55,079 bases of DNA from Streptomyces zinciresistens K42 (GTDB taxonomy: Bacteria > Actinomycetota > Actinomycetes > Streptomycetales > Streptomycetaceae). The translations under genes and the position numbers were made by a program. Positions within the stretch are counted from its first letter, which is position 1; each line of letters opens with the position of its first letter. The notes below the pieces were generated by a model. It was not told the DNA's origin. It was given only the letters and a program-made list of their open reading frames with translations, and ran no database searches. Location of the stretch: assembly GCF_000225525.1 (NCBI RefSeq), contig NZ_AGBF01000032.1:1-55079 (forward strand). Direction: 5' to 3'. Of the stretch, positions 17,205 through 26,235 are shown in pieces.

Positions 17205-18149
17205 ATGAACCTCCCGACGAACCGACGCGCGCTCCTCGGCGGCCTCCTCGCGGCCGCCTCCGTCCCCGCCCTCGCCGCCTGCTCCGGCGGCATCACCTCC
17301 CTGGAGGGCCAGGGCACGGCCTCCGGCGGAGGCGGCTCCAGCGAGGGCGGCCTGACCATCGGCACCGCCAACTTCACCGAGAACCAGGTGCTCGGCTACC
17401 TGTACGCCGCCGTGCTGAAGGCGGCAGGCGTCGAGGTCACCGTCCGCCCCAACCTCGGCACCCGCGAGATCCTGATCCCGGCCCTCAAGGGCGGCGACAT
17501 CGACCTGCTCCCGGAGTACCAGGGCGCCCTGCTGCACTACGTCGCGCCCAAGGCGAAGGCCACCGAGGAGGGCGAGATGCAGAACGCCCTCGCCATGGCC
17601 CTGCCCGCCGGCCTCCAGGTGCTGCCGTACGGCAAGGCCGAGGACTCCGACGCCTTCGTCGTCACCCGCGAGACGGCCCGCAAGTACGGTCTCGTCTCCC
17701 TCGCGGACCTGCGCAGGCAGAACGGCCGACTGGTCATCGGCGCGGCCCCCGAGGTGAAGAAGCGCGAGGTCGGGGCCGTGGGCCTGAAGAGCGTCTACGG
17801 CGTGGAGTTCAAGGAGTTCAAGTCCCTGGACTCCTCCGGTCCGCTGGTCAAGGGCGCCCTGAAGAAGGGCGACGTGGACGTGGCGAACCTCTTCACCACG
17901 GACACCGACATCCAGGCCAACGACTGGGTGGTGCTGACCGATCCGAAGAACCTCATCCCCGGCCAGCACGTCGTCCCGCTGATCGCCGACCGCAAGGCCG
18001 ACTCGACCGTGCGCAAGGCCCTCGCCCGGCTCGGCAACGCCCTGACCACGGCCCAGCTCACCGAGCTGAACCGGCAGGTGGACAAGGACAAGAAGGACCC
18101 CGAGGACGTGGCGAACGCCTACGCCGAGCGCAGGGGCCTGCTGAAGTGA
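17205..18149 (+). CDS. OpuC-type substrate-binding lipoprotein
   Basis: The 314-residue protein has a lipoprotein signal peptide with an Arg pair (NRRALLGGLLAAASVPALAACSG is split as n-region, h-region and lipobox LAAC near residue 25), then a Gly/Ser linker and an OpuAC-like domain (IGTANFTENQVLGYLYAAV, then LGTREILIPALKGGDIDLLP, then PEYQGALL). The ligand class is a quaternary ammonium compound: betaine, choline, carnitine or, given the neighbouring lyase, ergothioneine or hercynine. Which one cannot be read from the sequence. Confidence 0.92.
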   Translation: MNLPTNRRALLGGLLAAASVPALAACSGGITSLEGQGTASGGGGSSEGGLTIGTANFTENQVLGYLYAAVLKAAGVEVTVRPNLGTREILIPALKGGDIDLLPEYQGALLHYVAPKAKATEEGEMQNALAMALPAGLQVLPYGKAEDSDAFVVTRETARKYGLVSLADLRRQNGRLVIGAAPEVKKREVGAVGLKSVYGVEFKEFKSLDSSGPLVKGALKKGDVDVANLFTTDTDIQANDWVVLTDPKNLIPGQHVVPLIADRKADSTVRKALARLGNALTTAQLTELNRQVDKDKKDPEDVANAYAERRGLLK

Positions 18150-18159
18150 CCCGCCCCTG

Positions 18160-18183
18160 CCGTGTCCCCCCGGGCGGACACGG
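18160..18183 (+). terminator. Predicted terminator of the ABC-transporter operon
   Basis: CCGTGTCC and GGACACGG form an 8-bp stem around an 8-base loop, ten bases after the lipoprotein stop. There is no T-run. Confidence 0.6.
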
Positions 18184-18230
18184 GGGTTAGCCCCAGTGCG
18201 GCCGGACACGGCCCTGCCTACCGTGGGCGT

Positions 18231-18671
18231 ATGACGGCAACGGACGCGCGGGACACCGAGCTCAAGAAGGAACTCGCCGCTTCCCTGCAGGCCCGCAGGG
18301 AGCTCGGCGAGGAGTACGAGAGCGCGCTGGTCGACTCGTTCCTGGAGAAGGTCGACCAGCGGATCGACGGCGCCGTCGAGCGCCGGCTGCGGCGGCAGTT
18401 CGCCGAGCAGGAGATGACGGCGGCCCGCGGCGCGCGCTCGCCGAAGCCGACGGACTCCTTCGGGGAGCGCTTCGGCTTCGGCATCGTCTCGCTGGTGCTG
18501 GCGGTCCCGCTGTCCGCGATAGGCGTCGGCGCGGCGCATCTGCCCGGCCTGATCGTCAGCTGGTTCGGCATCGTCGGGGTCAACGTCGTACAGGCCGCCC
18601 GCACCAACCCCGGCCTGTTCCGCGGACCGCGCCGGGGACGCGCCCGCGACGACGACACATGGCGGGACTGA
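18231..18671 (+). CDS. Hypothetical membrane protein with an N-terminal coiled coil
   Basis: The 146-residue protein begins at ATG 18231 (weak ribosome binding site GTGGG). Residues 5-65 are charged and helical (LKKELAASLQARRELGEEYE, then VERRLRRQFAEQE), followed by a hydrophobic region near 83-122 that can span the membrane twice and a basic tail. I know it only as a conserved Streptomyces protein type without function. It lies alone between the transporter operon and the converging cbs gene. Confidence 0.75.
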   Translation: MTATDARDTELKKELAASLQARRELGEEYESALVDSFLEKVDQRIDGAVERRLRRQFAEQEMTAARGARSPKPTDSFGERFGFGIVSLVLAVPLSAIGVGAAHLPGLIVSWFGIVGVNVVQAARTNPGLFRGPRRGRARDDDTWRD

Positions 18672-18715
18672 GGCCCGGGGCCGTGACCCCGGCGGGGCGC
18701 CCGGAAAAGTCGTGC

Positions 18716-18768
18716 GCGGGGACCGCCGCACCCCCGTTGCCGGGGGGCGGGACGACGGCGGTCCCCGC
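18716..18768. terminator. Large nested hairpin between converging genes
   Basis: A perfect 13-bp stem (GCGGGGACCGCCG at 18716-18728 and its complement at 18756-18768) encloses a second stem (CCCCCG/CGGGGG), giving a nested structure. It sits in the 354-base gap 18672-19025 between the membrane-protein gene and cbs, in which I see no gene. Confidence 0.7.
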
Positions 18769-19025
18769 GAGGGACGCGGGCCGGGTCAGGGCCGGGCTTG
18801 CGCGTCCATGGCGTCTGTGGAGGTCCGGGAGCCGCTCCGGAGGTCCGTGACGCCGTTCGGCGCCGGCTGGGGCGGGGAGCCGCTCCCGCCCCTTGCCGAC
18901 ACCTCCAATGTGCCGGACTCGTGTTAAGCGGGTGCTGCGCGGACGTGACACGTGCGTTCCACTTCCGCAAAGACCTCTGGCCACCGCTTTTCCCGCGGCA
19001 CCGCCCGTTCACCGCGGGTTCGCCG

Positions 19026-20414
19026 CTACTTCCCGCCCTTGGCCAGGAAAGCCAGCAGATCCTGACGGCTGATCACCCCGGTGGGCTTGCCCTCGACGAG
19101 CACGATCGCCGCGTCCGCCGCGCCCAGCACCGTCATCAGGTCCGCGACCGGCTCACCGGAGCCGACCTGCGGCAGCGGAGCCGACATGTGCGTCTCCAGC
19201 GGGTCGTCGAGCGAGGCCCGCTTGGTGAACAGGGCGTCCAGCAGCTCCCGTTCGACGACCGAGCCGACGACCTCCGCCGCCATGACGTCGGGGTGGCCGG
19301 CGCCCGGCTTGACGATCGGCATCTGCGAGACGCCGTACTCGCGCAGCACCTCGATGGCCTCGCCGACCGTCTCGTCCGGGTGCATGTGGACGAGCGAGGG
19401 GATGGCGCCGTGTTCCTTGTCGCTCAGCACGTCACCGACCCGCGCGCTGGGGCCCTCGTCCTCCAGAAAGCCGTAATCGGCCATCCACTCGTCGTTGAAG
19501 ATCTTGCTGAGGTAGCCGCGTCCGCTGTCCGGCAGCAGGACCACCACGACGTCGTCCTCACCGAGCCGTCCGGCGACCTCCAGCGCCGCCACGACCGCCA
19601 TGCCGCAGGAGCCGCCGACGAGCAGGCCCTCCTCGCGGGCGAGGCGGCGGGTCATCTGGAAGGAGTCCTTGTCGGAGACCGCGACGATCTCGTCGGCGAC
19701 GGTCCGGTCGTAGGCGGTCGGCCAGAAGTCCTCACCGACGCCCTCGACGAGGTACGGCCGCCCGGAGCCGCCCGAGTACACCGAGCCCTCCGGGTCGGCG
19801 CCGACCACCTTCACCCGGCCGTCGCTGACGTCCTTCAGATAGCGGCCGGTGCCGGAGATGGTGCCGCCCGTGCCCACGCCCGCCACGAAGTGCGTGATCC
19901 TGCCCTCGGTCTGCTCCCACAGCTCGGGGCCCGTGGAGTGGTAGTGCGACAGGGGGTTGTTCGGGTTGGAGTACTGGTCGGGCTTCCACGCGCCCGGCGT
20001 CTCGCGCACCAGCCGGTCGGAGACGTTGTAGTAGGAGTCCGGGTGCCCGGGGTCCACGGCGGTGGGGCAGACGACCACCTCGGCCCCGTACGCGCGCAGC
20101 ACGTTGATCTTGTCCGTGGAGACCTTGTCGGGGCACACGAAGATGCACCTGTACCCCTTCTGCTGCGCCACGATGGCGAGCCCGACACCGGTGTTGCCGC
20201 TGGTGGGCTCGACGATGGTGCCCCCGGGCAGCAGCGCTCCGCTCTGCTCGGCCGCCTCGATCATGCGCAGCGCGATGCGGTCCTTCACGGAACCGCCCGG
20301 GTTGAAGTACTCGACCTTGGCCAGGACGGTCGCCCGGATGCCCTTGGTCACGTTGTTGAGCCTCACCAGCGGGGTGTTGCCGACGAGGTCGATCATCGAG
20401 TCGTGGAATTGCAC
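19026..20414 (-). CDS. cbs: Cystathionine beta-synthase
   Basis: The enzyme condenses serine with homocysteine to cystathionine (reverse transsulfuration). The 462-residue protein has a fold-II PLP domain with the Schiff-base lysine in NPGGSVKDR (Lys44), TSGNTG (71-76), the phosphate loop GVGTGGTISGTGRY, and two C-terminal CBS domains (HMHPDETVGEAIEVLREYGV and VLVEGKPTGVISRQDLLAF). Start GTG 20414 with CCGGAGA upstream. The CBS tail and length distinguish it from O-acetylserine sulfhydrylase, although sulfhydrylase side activity is possible. Confidence 0.93.
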   Translation of the reverse strand: MQFHDSMIDLVGNTPLVRLNNVTKGIRATVLAKVEYFNPGGSVKDRIALRMIEAAEQSGALLPGGTIVEPTSGNTGVGLAIVAQQKGYRCIFVCPDKVSTDKINVLRAYGAEVVVCPTAVDPGHPDSYYNVSDRLVRETPGAWKPDQYSNPNNPLSHYHSTGPELWEQTEGRITHFVAGVGTGGTISGTGRYLKDVSDGRVKVVGADPEGSVYSGGSGRPYLVEGVGEDFWPTAYDRTVADEIVAVSDKDSFQMTRRLAREEGLLVGGSCGMAVVAALEVAGRLGEDDVVVVLLPDSGRGYLSKIFNDEWMADYGFLEDEGPSARVGDVLSDKEHGAIPSLVHMHPDETVGEAIEVLREYGVSQMPIVKPGAGHPDVMAAEVVGSVVERELLDALFTKRASLDDPLETHMSAPLPQVGSGEPVADLMTVLGAADAAIVLVEGKPTGVISRQDLLAFLAKGGK

Positions 20415-20579
20415 CGTTGTCTCCGGATGCCGCAAAAGGTCTGGTCGTGGTGGTGACGCCAGCCTAGAGCCTGTGCCGGGCACGAGTCCGTGACGGTCGT
20501 TCACTCCTCGTTGGGATTGGGCCACGGTCCGTGCGGGGCAAGCAGTTGATGGACGGCTACGAGGAGGTGGCGGCTACGC

Positions 20580-21599
20580 ATGACGAGCATGTCGAGGGCG
20601 AGAGTGGCCCGGCGGATCGCGGCGGGCGCCGCGTACGGCGGAGGCGGCATCGGACTGGCCGGCGCGGCGGCGGTGGGCGTGTTCCTGGCCGAGGTGCGGC
20701 TCGCCAGGCGCGCCGTGGGCGGCGGCAGCGATCCGCACGTCCCGAACGCCGACGGCCGGTACGGACATCTGTACGACACCCCGGGCGAGCCACCGCTGCG
20801 GCTCACACTGCTGGGTGACTCCACGGCGGCGGGCCAGGGCGTGCACCGGGCCGGGCAGACACCGGGCGCGCTGCTGGCCTCGGGGCTGGCGGCGGTGGCG
20901 GAGCGCCCGGTGATGCTGCGCAACGTGGCACTGCCGGGGGCCCGCTCCGACGACCTGGACCGCCAGGTGGCCCTGGTGCTGGCGGACCAGTCGCTGGCAC
21001 CGGACATCTGTGTGATCATGGTCGGCGCCAACGACGTCACCCACCGGATGCCCCCGACCCGCTCGGTGCGCCATCTCTCCTCGGCGGTACGGCGGCTGCG
21101 CACGGCCGGCGCGGAGGTGGTGGTCGGCACCTGTCCCGACCTGGGGACGATCGAACCGGTGCAGCAGCCGCTGCGCTGGCTGGCCCGGCGGACCTCGCGC
21201 CAGCTGGCGGCCGCGCAGACGATCGGGGCGGTGGAGCAGGGCGGCCGCACGGTGTCGCTGGGCGACCTGCTGGGCCCGGAGTTCGAGGCGAACCCGCGGG
21301 AGCTGTTCGGCCCCGACAACTACCACCCCTCGGCGGAGGGGTACGCCACGGCGGCGATGGCGGTCCTGCCGACGGTCTGCGCCGCGCTCGGCCTGTGGCC
21401 GGCGGAGGAGGAGCGTCCCGACGCCTCCCGGCGCGAGGGCTTCCTCCCGGTGGCCCGTGCGGCGGCCGAGGCCGCCTCGGAGGCGGGCACCGAGGTCACC
21501 GCGGCCATGCCGACCGGCCCCAAGGGCCCCTGGGCCCTCCTCAAGCGGCGCCGCAGGCGCCGGGTCCCCGAACCCACCCACGCCCCGGTCACCCCGTGA
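20580..21599 (+). CDS. SGNH/GDSL-family hydrolase with an N-terminal membrane anchor
   Basis: The 339-residue serine esterase shows block I GDSTAAG (Ser81), block III GANDVT (Asn151) and block V DNYHPS (Asp246, His249). A Gly/Ala-rich hydrophobic stretch at residues 12-38 (AGAAYGGGGIGLAGAAAVGV) is probably an uncleaved membrane anchor, placing the domain outside the cytoplasm. A 60-residue tail ends in a cluster of arginines. Start ATG 20580 with GAGGAGG about 12 bases upstream; ATG 20589 is an alternative. Substrate unknown. Confidence 0.85.
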   Translation: MTSMSRARVARRIAAGAAYGGGGIGLAGAAAVGVFLAEVRLARRAVGGGSDPHVPNADGRYGHLYDTPGEPPLRLTLLGDSTAAGQGVHRAGQTPGALLASGLAAVAERPVMLRNVALPGARSDDLDRQVALVLADQSLAPDICVIMVGANDVTHRMPPTRSVRHLSSAVRRLRTAGAEVVVGTCPDLGTIEPVQQPLRWLARRTSRQLAAAQTIGAVEQGGRTVSLGDLLGPEFEANPRELFGPDNYHPSAEGYATAAMAVLPTVCAALGLWPAEEERPDASRREGFLPVARAAAEAASEAGTEVTAAMPTGPKGPWALLKRRRRRRVPEPTHAPVTP

Positions 21600-21642
21600 C
21601 CCGGCGGGGCCGACCCGCCCGCCCTCCCCCGGGCACCTCCCG

Positions 21643-21674
21643 GGCGCCGGACGCCATCCAGCCCGTCCGGCGCC
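21643..21674 (+). terminator. Terminator after the SGNH hydrolase gene
   Basis: An 11-bp perfect stem (GGCGCCGGACG / CGTCCGGCGCC) with a ten-base loop, 44 bases after the stop. Confidence 0.65.
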
Positions 21675-21730
21675 TGAGGACAGGGCCCCTTCAGGGCCGA
21701 AGCGGGGGCCGGGGGCGCCAGCCCCGCCAC

Positions 21731-21779
21731 ACCACCCACCACCCACCACCCACCACCCACGGCCCACGGCCCACGGCGC
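21731..21779. repeat. Heptanucleotide tandem repeat
   Basis: Seven 7-base units run head to tail: four ACCACCC, two ACGGCCC and one ACGGCGC. They lie in the non-coding gap 21600-22020, which holds only repeats, a terminator and the thiolase promoter region. Confidence 0.9.
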
Positions 21780-21840
21780 CGAACCCCCTGCCCCCAGCCC
21801 CGGCGCCGCCCCCGCCCCGGCCCCCGGCCCCCAGTCCCCG

Positions 21841-21878
21841 CCCCCGGCCCCGGCCCCGGCCCCGGCCCCGGCCCCGGC
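21841..21878. repeat. (CCCCGG)6 hexanucleotide tract with G-quadruplex potential
   Basis: Six perfect CCCCGG units occupy 21842-21877. The minus strand therefore reads (GGGGCC)-type repeats with many runs of four G, a classic quadruplex-forming pattern. It is about 145 bases upstream of the thiolase start. Confidence 0.9.
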
Positions 21879-22020
21879 ACAGAACGCCAACCGCCGGAGG
21901 CGCAAAGCAAGCGCTTAGAAAATTGCGGCCAGTGTCACACCGCCCTCCCCGTGACCTCGCCCTTACGGCCGGGTAACTTCCCCCACAGCCCTGCCCTCCC
22001 CGTACGCCACTGGAGCCGTG

Positions 22021-23241
22021 ATGCCCGAAGCCGTGATCGTCTCGACCGCCCGCTCCCCCATCGGCCGCGCCTTCAAGGGCTCCCTGACCGCCCTGCGCCC
22101 CGACGACATCACCGCCACGATCATCCAGGCCGCCCTCGCCAAGGTCCCCGAGCTGGACCCGCGCGACATCGACGACCTGATGCTCGGCTGCGGCCTGCCC
22201 GGCGGCGAGCAGGGCAACAACCTCGGCCGGATCGTGGCCGTGCAGATGGGCATGGACCACCTCCCGGGCTGCACCGTCACCCGCTACTGCTCCTCCTCGC
22301 TCCAGACCTCCCGCATGGCCCTGCACGCCATCAGGGCCGGCGAGGGCGACGTCTTCGTCTCGGCGGGCGTGGAGATGGTCTCCCGCTTCACCAAGGGCAA
22401 CTCCGACAGCCTCCCGGACACGCACAACCCGCTCTTCGCCGAGGCCGAGGCCCGCACCGCCGAGGTCGCCCAGCAGGAGGGCACGACCTGGCACGACCCG
22501 CGCGAGGACGGCCTCGTACCGGACGCCTACATCGCCATGGGCCAGACCGCCGAGAACCTGGCCCGCTCCAAGGGCGTCACCCGCCAGGAGATGGACGAGT
22601 TCGGCGTGCGCTCCCAGAACCTCGCCGAGGAGGCCATCAAGAACGGCTTCTGGGAGCGGGAGATCACCCCCGTGACGCTCCCGGACGGCACGGTCGTAGC
22701 GAAGGACGACGGCCCCCGTGCCGGTGTCACCCTGGAGGGCGTCCAGGGCCTGAAGCCCGTCTTCCGCCCCGACGGCCTCGTGACCGCCGGCAACTGCTGC
22801 CCGCTGAACGACGGCGCCGCCGCGGTCGTGATCATGTCCGACACCAAGGCCCGCGAGCTCGGCCTCACCCCGCTCGCCCGCATCGTCTCCACCGGCGTCT
22901 CGGGCCTGTCCCCCGAGATCATGGGCCTCGGCCCGGTCGAGGCGTCGCGGCAGGCCCTGCGCCGCGCCGGTCTGACCGTCGGCGACATCGACCTGGTCGA
23001 GATCAACGAGGCGTTCGCCGCCCAGGTGATCCCCTCCTACCGCGAACTCGGCATCGACCTCGACAAGGTGAACGTCAACGGCGGCGCCATCGCCGTCGGC
23101 CACCCCTTCGGCATGACGGGCGCCCGCATCACCGGCACGCTGATCAACTCCCTCCAGTGGCACGACAAGCAGTTCGGTCTGGAGACGATGTGCGTCGGCG
23201 GCGGCCAGGGCATGGCGATGGTCGTCGAGCGCCTCAGCTGA
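22021..23241 (+). CDS. Acetyl-CoA C-acyltransferase (thiolase)
   Basis: The 406-residue thiolase has the nucleophilic cysteine in [14 protein letters not shown] (Cys90), the [10 protein letters not shown] histidine (His361) and the C-terminal base cysteine [10 protein letters not shown] (Cys391). It catalyses reversible Claisen condensation or thiolysis of acyl-CoA. Whether it is degradative (FadA-like) or biosynthetic is not decided by the sequence; the [16 protein letters not shown] loop resembles broad-specificity acetyl-CoA acetyltransferases. Start ATG 22021 with GGAG five bases upstream; the GTG at 22018 is less well placed. Confidence 0.92.
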   Translation: MPEAVIVSTARSPIGRAFKGSLTALRPDDITATIIQAALAKVPELDPRDIDDLMLGCGLPGGEQGNNLGRIVAVQMGMDHLPGCTVTRYCSSSLQTSRMALHAIRAGEGDVFVSAGVEMVSRFTKGNSDSLPDTHNPLFAEAEARTAEVAQQEGTTWHDPREDGLVPDAYIAMGQTAENLARSKGVTRQEMDEFGVRSQNLAEEAIKNGFWEREITPVTLPDGTVVAKDDGPRAGVTLEGVQGLKPVFRPDGLVTAGNCCPLNDGAAAVVIMSDTKARELGLTPLARIVSTGVSGLSPEIMGLGPVEASRQALRRAGLTVGDIDLVEINEAFAAQVIPSYRELGIDLDKVNVNGGAIAVGHPFGMTGARITGTLINSLQWHDKQFGLETMCVGGGQGMAMVVERLS

Positions 23242-23290
23242 CCGCAAGGATCAAGCCATTCCGTAGTCGCCCCACGACCCTGTGTGAGGC

Positions 23291-23334
23291 AACGGCCCAG
23301 AACCTGGGAACCCCCAAGGTTCTGGGCCGTTTTG
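23291..23334 (+). terminator. Rho-independent terminator of the thiolase gene
   Basis: A 15-bp perfect stem (AACGGCCCAGAACCT / AGGTTCTGGGCCGTT) is followed by a TTTT run. Confidence 0.93.
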
Positions 23335-23526
23335 TGATCCAATCTCCCCCAGGATGTGACCTATCTCCCTCCGTTGAGGGATCCACGCAGGTCAGCGCGG
23401 CTTCACCGGCAAACCCCGGACCCAAAACCCTGTCCGTTTCGTGACGTTACGCACTGACAGCTCGATAGTCCGCCCTTCAAGCTGATGTAGGAAGTCGGGG
23501 GTCGACTTTGAACCGGGAGTACGTCA

Positions 23527-24345
23527 GTGAGCGCCATGCCGATCGCCCTGCTGCTCACCACGGCCGCCACCGCCGCCGTGGGCGTCGCCGTCCTGCGCAC
23601 CCTCATGGTGCTGCGCCGACAGGTCGCGGCCCTGCACACCGAGCTGGCGCAGAGCAATGCCGACGCGGCCCGCGGCCTCGTTCCGCAGGCCCGCGCCTCC
23701 GCCGACGCGGACGAGATACGCGCCGCCGTGGCCGAGGCGCTCGCCGAGGAGCGCGAGCGCGAGCTGGCCGAGGCGCGCGCCTTCTGGGCCGCCCAGGAGG
23801 CGCGTGACGCCTCCGACGCGCCGACGCTGCTCGGCCTGTCCGACAGCGAGCTCTTCCTGCCCCGGCAGGCCGACTTCGCGGGGATGGAGCATCTGGAGCC
23901 GGTGGCCGAGCCCGCCGAGGCCGACGAGTTCTCCTCGAAGGACTTCGTCCAGGGCGGCACCCCGAGCGAGTCGCCCGAGCTGGCGGCGGCCCGCCGCAGG
24001 CACCCCTCCCACCCGGACTTCGTGCCGGTGTCCTCACCGGTCGTCAACGACCACGAGCGCACCGTGGCCACCCTGGAGGACCTGGCGGCCTCGGCCGTCG
24101 CGCTCACCGACGTGCGCCCCGGCCCGCTGGGCACCCTGGACGTCTACGTCTTCGCCGACGGCACCACGCTGTGCATGACCCCCGGCCACCGCGAGACGGC
24201 GGAGCGGCTGGCGGCGGCCCTGCGCGCGGGCGAGACGCCGGTGCTGCTGGGCGGTTCGGGAGTGTCGGGCGCGTACACGCTGACCTTCGCCTGCGGCGGG
24301 GAGAACGTCTACATCCTGGCCGACCGGGTCATCGCGTCCCTCTGA
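23527..24345 (+). CDS. Hypothetical membrane-anchored protein with coiled coil
   Basis: The 272-residue protein begins at GTG 23527 (GGGAG seven bases upstream). Residues 4-26 are a single N-terminal membrane helix, and residues 28-97 are charged and strongly helical (AVAEALAEERERELAEARAF), likely a coiled coil. A disordered acidic segment follows, and then a globular C-terminal domain (residues about 175-272) with several predicted strands (LGTLDVYVFADGTTLCMTPG, then YTLTFACGGENVYILAD). The architecture resembles a cytoplasmic scaffold anchored at the membrane. Family unknown to me. Confidence 0.78.
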   Translation: MSAMPIALLLTTAATAAVGVAVLRTLMVLRRQVAALHTELAQSNADAARGLVPQARASADADEIRAAVAEALAEERERELAEARAFWAAQEARDASDAPTLLGLSDSELFLPRQADFAGMEHLEPVAEPAEADEFSSKDFVQGGTPSESPELAAARRRHPSHPDFVPVSSPVVNDHERTVATLEDLAASAVALTDVRPGPLGTLDVYVFADGTTLCMTPGHRETAERLAAALRAGETPVLLGGSGVSGAYTLTFACGGENVYILADRVIASL

Positions 24346-24350
24346 CGGGC

Positions 24351-24391
24351 CCGGGTGCCCCGGGAGGCGTCCCCGGTCCCGGGGCACCCGG
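24351..24391. terminator. Bidirectional terminator
   Basis: A 15-bp perfect stem (CCGGGTGCCCCGGGA / TCCCGGGGCACCCGG) fills the gap between two converging stop codons. Confidence 0.85.
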
Positions 24392-24392
24392 G

Positions 24393-24704
24393 TCAGACAC
24401 CCGCGCGCTTCTGCGCCTCCCGCACCAGCCGGACCGCGTCCTCGACCTCACCGTCCTCGGTCAGCACGAGCGCCAAGTCGTGCACGGCGACGGTGATCTG
24501 GTCGGCCGCGGCGAACATCCCGGCGTCGGGCATCTCGCGGGGCTCCGCGTCCGGGGCCTCCAGCCGCTGCGCCCACCGGGTCAACTCCCGCGCCAGGGCG
24601 AGCGCTTCGGGGGCACCTCCCCGCTGGAGGCGGCTCTGGGGCGCGGCCCGCAGCCGGTCGGCGAAGTGATCAACGGCACGGGTCAGGGGCGTCGTATCAA
24701 CCAC
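24393..24704 (-). CDS. Hypothetical 103-residue helical protein
   Basis: The start is a GTG at 24704 with a weak G-rich site. The protein is predicted to be almost entirely helical (DHFADRLRAAPQSRL, ALALARELTRWAQRLEA, ITVAVHDLALVLTEDGEVED). It has no signal peptide and no recognised family. It converges on the coiled-coil protein gene and is divergent from the DUF4287 gene. Confidence 0.65.
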   Translation of the reverse strand: MVDTTPLTRAVDHFADRLRAAPQSRLQRGGAPEALALARELTRWAQRLEAPDAEPREMPDAGMFAAADQITVAVHDLALVLTEDGEVEDAVRLVREAQKRAGV

Positions 24705-24806
24705 GCCCCCAACCTACGCGTCGCACCGCGACTGTTGCCAACGGGCGAACGCTCAGGCACGGTGACCTGAAGGACCGGCCTACATCCCCTGCGTCCGGAG
24801 GCGCCG

Positions 24807-25037
24807 ATGTCCCAAGTCTTCTCCGAGGAGACCCATCGCAATCTGCTCGCCCGCATCCCTCACTGCACCGGTCGTGAGATCTCCGACTGGCTGCGCGCCG
24901 TCGACGACGGCCCCGCTCTCTTCAACTTCGAGGAGAAGGTCAGCTGGCTCCGCCACGAGCACAACCTGGCGTACGGCCACGCGAAGGCGATCATCCATGA
25001 GTACGACTTGAGGAGGGCCGCGCGCAAACTGCTCTAG
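24807..25037 (+). CDS. DUF4287 domain protein
   Basis: The 76-residue protein follows a perfect GGAGG. The sequence TGREISDWLRAVDDG and SWLRHEHNLAYGHAKAIIHE matches the small DUF4287 family, whose members end in a helix that pairs lysines and histidines with a TGRSLEEW-like N-terminal motif. Function unknown. Confidence 0.85.
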   Translation: MSQVFSEETHRNLLARIPHCTGREISDWLRAVDDGPALFNFEEKVSWLRHEHNLAYGHAKAIIHEYDLRRAARKLL

Positions 25038-25052
25038 GCGCGCACCGGACAT

Positions 25053-25092
25053 GGCGAAGGGCCCCGGACCGAGAAGTCCGGGGCCCTTCGCC
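25053..25092. terminator. Bidirectional terminator
   Basis: A 17-bp perfect stem (GGCGAAGGGCCCCGGAC and its complement) with a 6-base loop lies between the converging DUF4287 and Bax-inhibitor genes. Confidence 0.9.
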
Positions 25093-25133
25093 GCGACCCG
25101 CCCGCCGGGGCGGGTCGCTCAGCTGCGCGGTGA

Positions 25134-26030
25134 TCAGTCGCTGCTGTTGAGGATCGCGATGATCCGCAGGAACTCCATGTAGATCCAGACCAGCGTCAGC
25201 GTGAGACCGAAGGCGGCGAGCCATGCCTCCTCGCGCGGGGCGCCGTAGGCGATGCCGTCCTCGACCTGCTTGAAGTCCAGGGCGAGGAAGCAGGCGCCGA
25301 GCAGGATGCCGATGACGCCGAACAGGATGCCGAGCGGGCCGCTGCGGAAGCCGAGGCCGTCACCGCCGCCGAAGACCGCGAACAGCAGGTTGATCGCCAT
25401 CAGCGCGATGAAGCCGAGCGCGGCCGCCATCACGAAGCCGACGAAGCGGCGGTTCACGCGGATCCAGCCGGCCTTGTAGGAGACCAGTACCGCGAGGAAG
25501 ACCGCGATGGTGCCGAGCACCGCCTGCATGGCGGCACCGCTGGCGATGCGGTTGTCGACGACGCTGGAGACCACGCCGAGGAACACGCCCTCGAACGCGG
25601 CGTACGCCAGGATCAGCGCGGGCGCCGCCTTGCGCTTGAAGGACTGCACCAGCGCCAGGACCATGCCGATCAGTCCGGCGCCGATCGCGATGCCGTAGGA
25701 CCGGCCGATGTTCGCGTCGTCCACGGGCAGCGTCGCCCAGGCGAGCGCGGCCGTGACGATCAGGACACCGAGCGTGGTGCCGGTGCGCAGGAGGACGTCG
25801 TCCAACGTCATGCGGCCGGCGGCGGGCGGGGCCTGCGGCGGTGCGCCGTGCTGCAGGTCCTGCTGTGCGTAGGGGTTCTGCGCGTAAGGGTTGCCGGCCT
25901 GCGGCTGGGCGTACGGATTGCCCTGCGTGCCGACAGCGGCGCCCCCGGCCTGCGGCGCGGCGTTGAAGCCCGCGTAGCCGTTGTCGCGGCTGAACCCCCG
26001 TCGCGAGAAGACCGGGTTGCTGCTCCTCAT
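25134..26030 (-). CDS. Bax inhibitor-1/YccA family membrane protein
   Basis: The 298-residue protein has a 90-residue soluble N-terminus with degenerate NPYAQ-type repeats, followed by seven membrane helices. The BI-1/YccA pattern is clear (AYAAFEGVFLGVVSSVVDNR, then GILLGACFLALDFKQVEDGI). Family members act as pH-sensitive calcium leak channels or protease modulators. The Tyr/Pro/Gln-rich N-terminus is a Streptomyces-type disordered extension. Start ATG 26030 behind GGAGGAG. Confidence 0.9.
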   Translation of the reverse strand: MRSSNPVFSRRGFSRDNGYAGFNAAPQAGGAAVGTQGNPYAQPQAGNPYAQNPYAQQDLQHGAPPQAPPAAGRMTLDDVLLRTGTTLGVLIVTAALAWATLPVDDANIGRSYGIAIGAGLIGMVLALVQSFKRKAAPALILAYAAFEGVFLGVVSSVVDNRIASGAAMQAVLGTIAVFLAVLVSYKAGWIRVNRRFVGFVMAAALGFIALMAINLLFAVFGGGDGLGFRSGPLGILFGVIGILLGACFLALDFKQVEDGIAYGAPREEAWLAAFGLTLTLVWIYMEFLRIIAILNSSD

Positions 26031-26235
26031 TGCACTCCTCCATGGCCACCGTGCGCGGCCTTGGCTCAAGAGTAATAGGTTGGCAAAGGATTGACCCTCG
26101 TACTTGGGGAGGATCTTTCCCTCTTCGTGCTCGCCAACACGCTACGCGACCGGGTGATTCCCGGCCATGACCGGCCCCTTTCATGACCAACCTGCGACCT
26201 GCCCGGAACCGGCCGGAGATCATACGTGATCTGCG

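Noticed and set aside
21695..21976. Pro/Arg-rich frames through the repeat tracts.
   Set aside because: They are translations of tandem repeats, with no start signal or family.
23234..23425. Minus-strand frame between the thiolase and the coiled-coil protein.
   Set aside because: It consists mostly of the terminator stem and its flanks and has no ribosome binding site.
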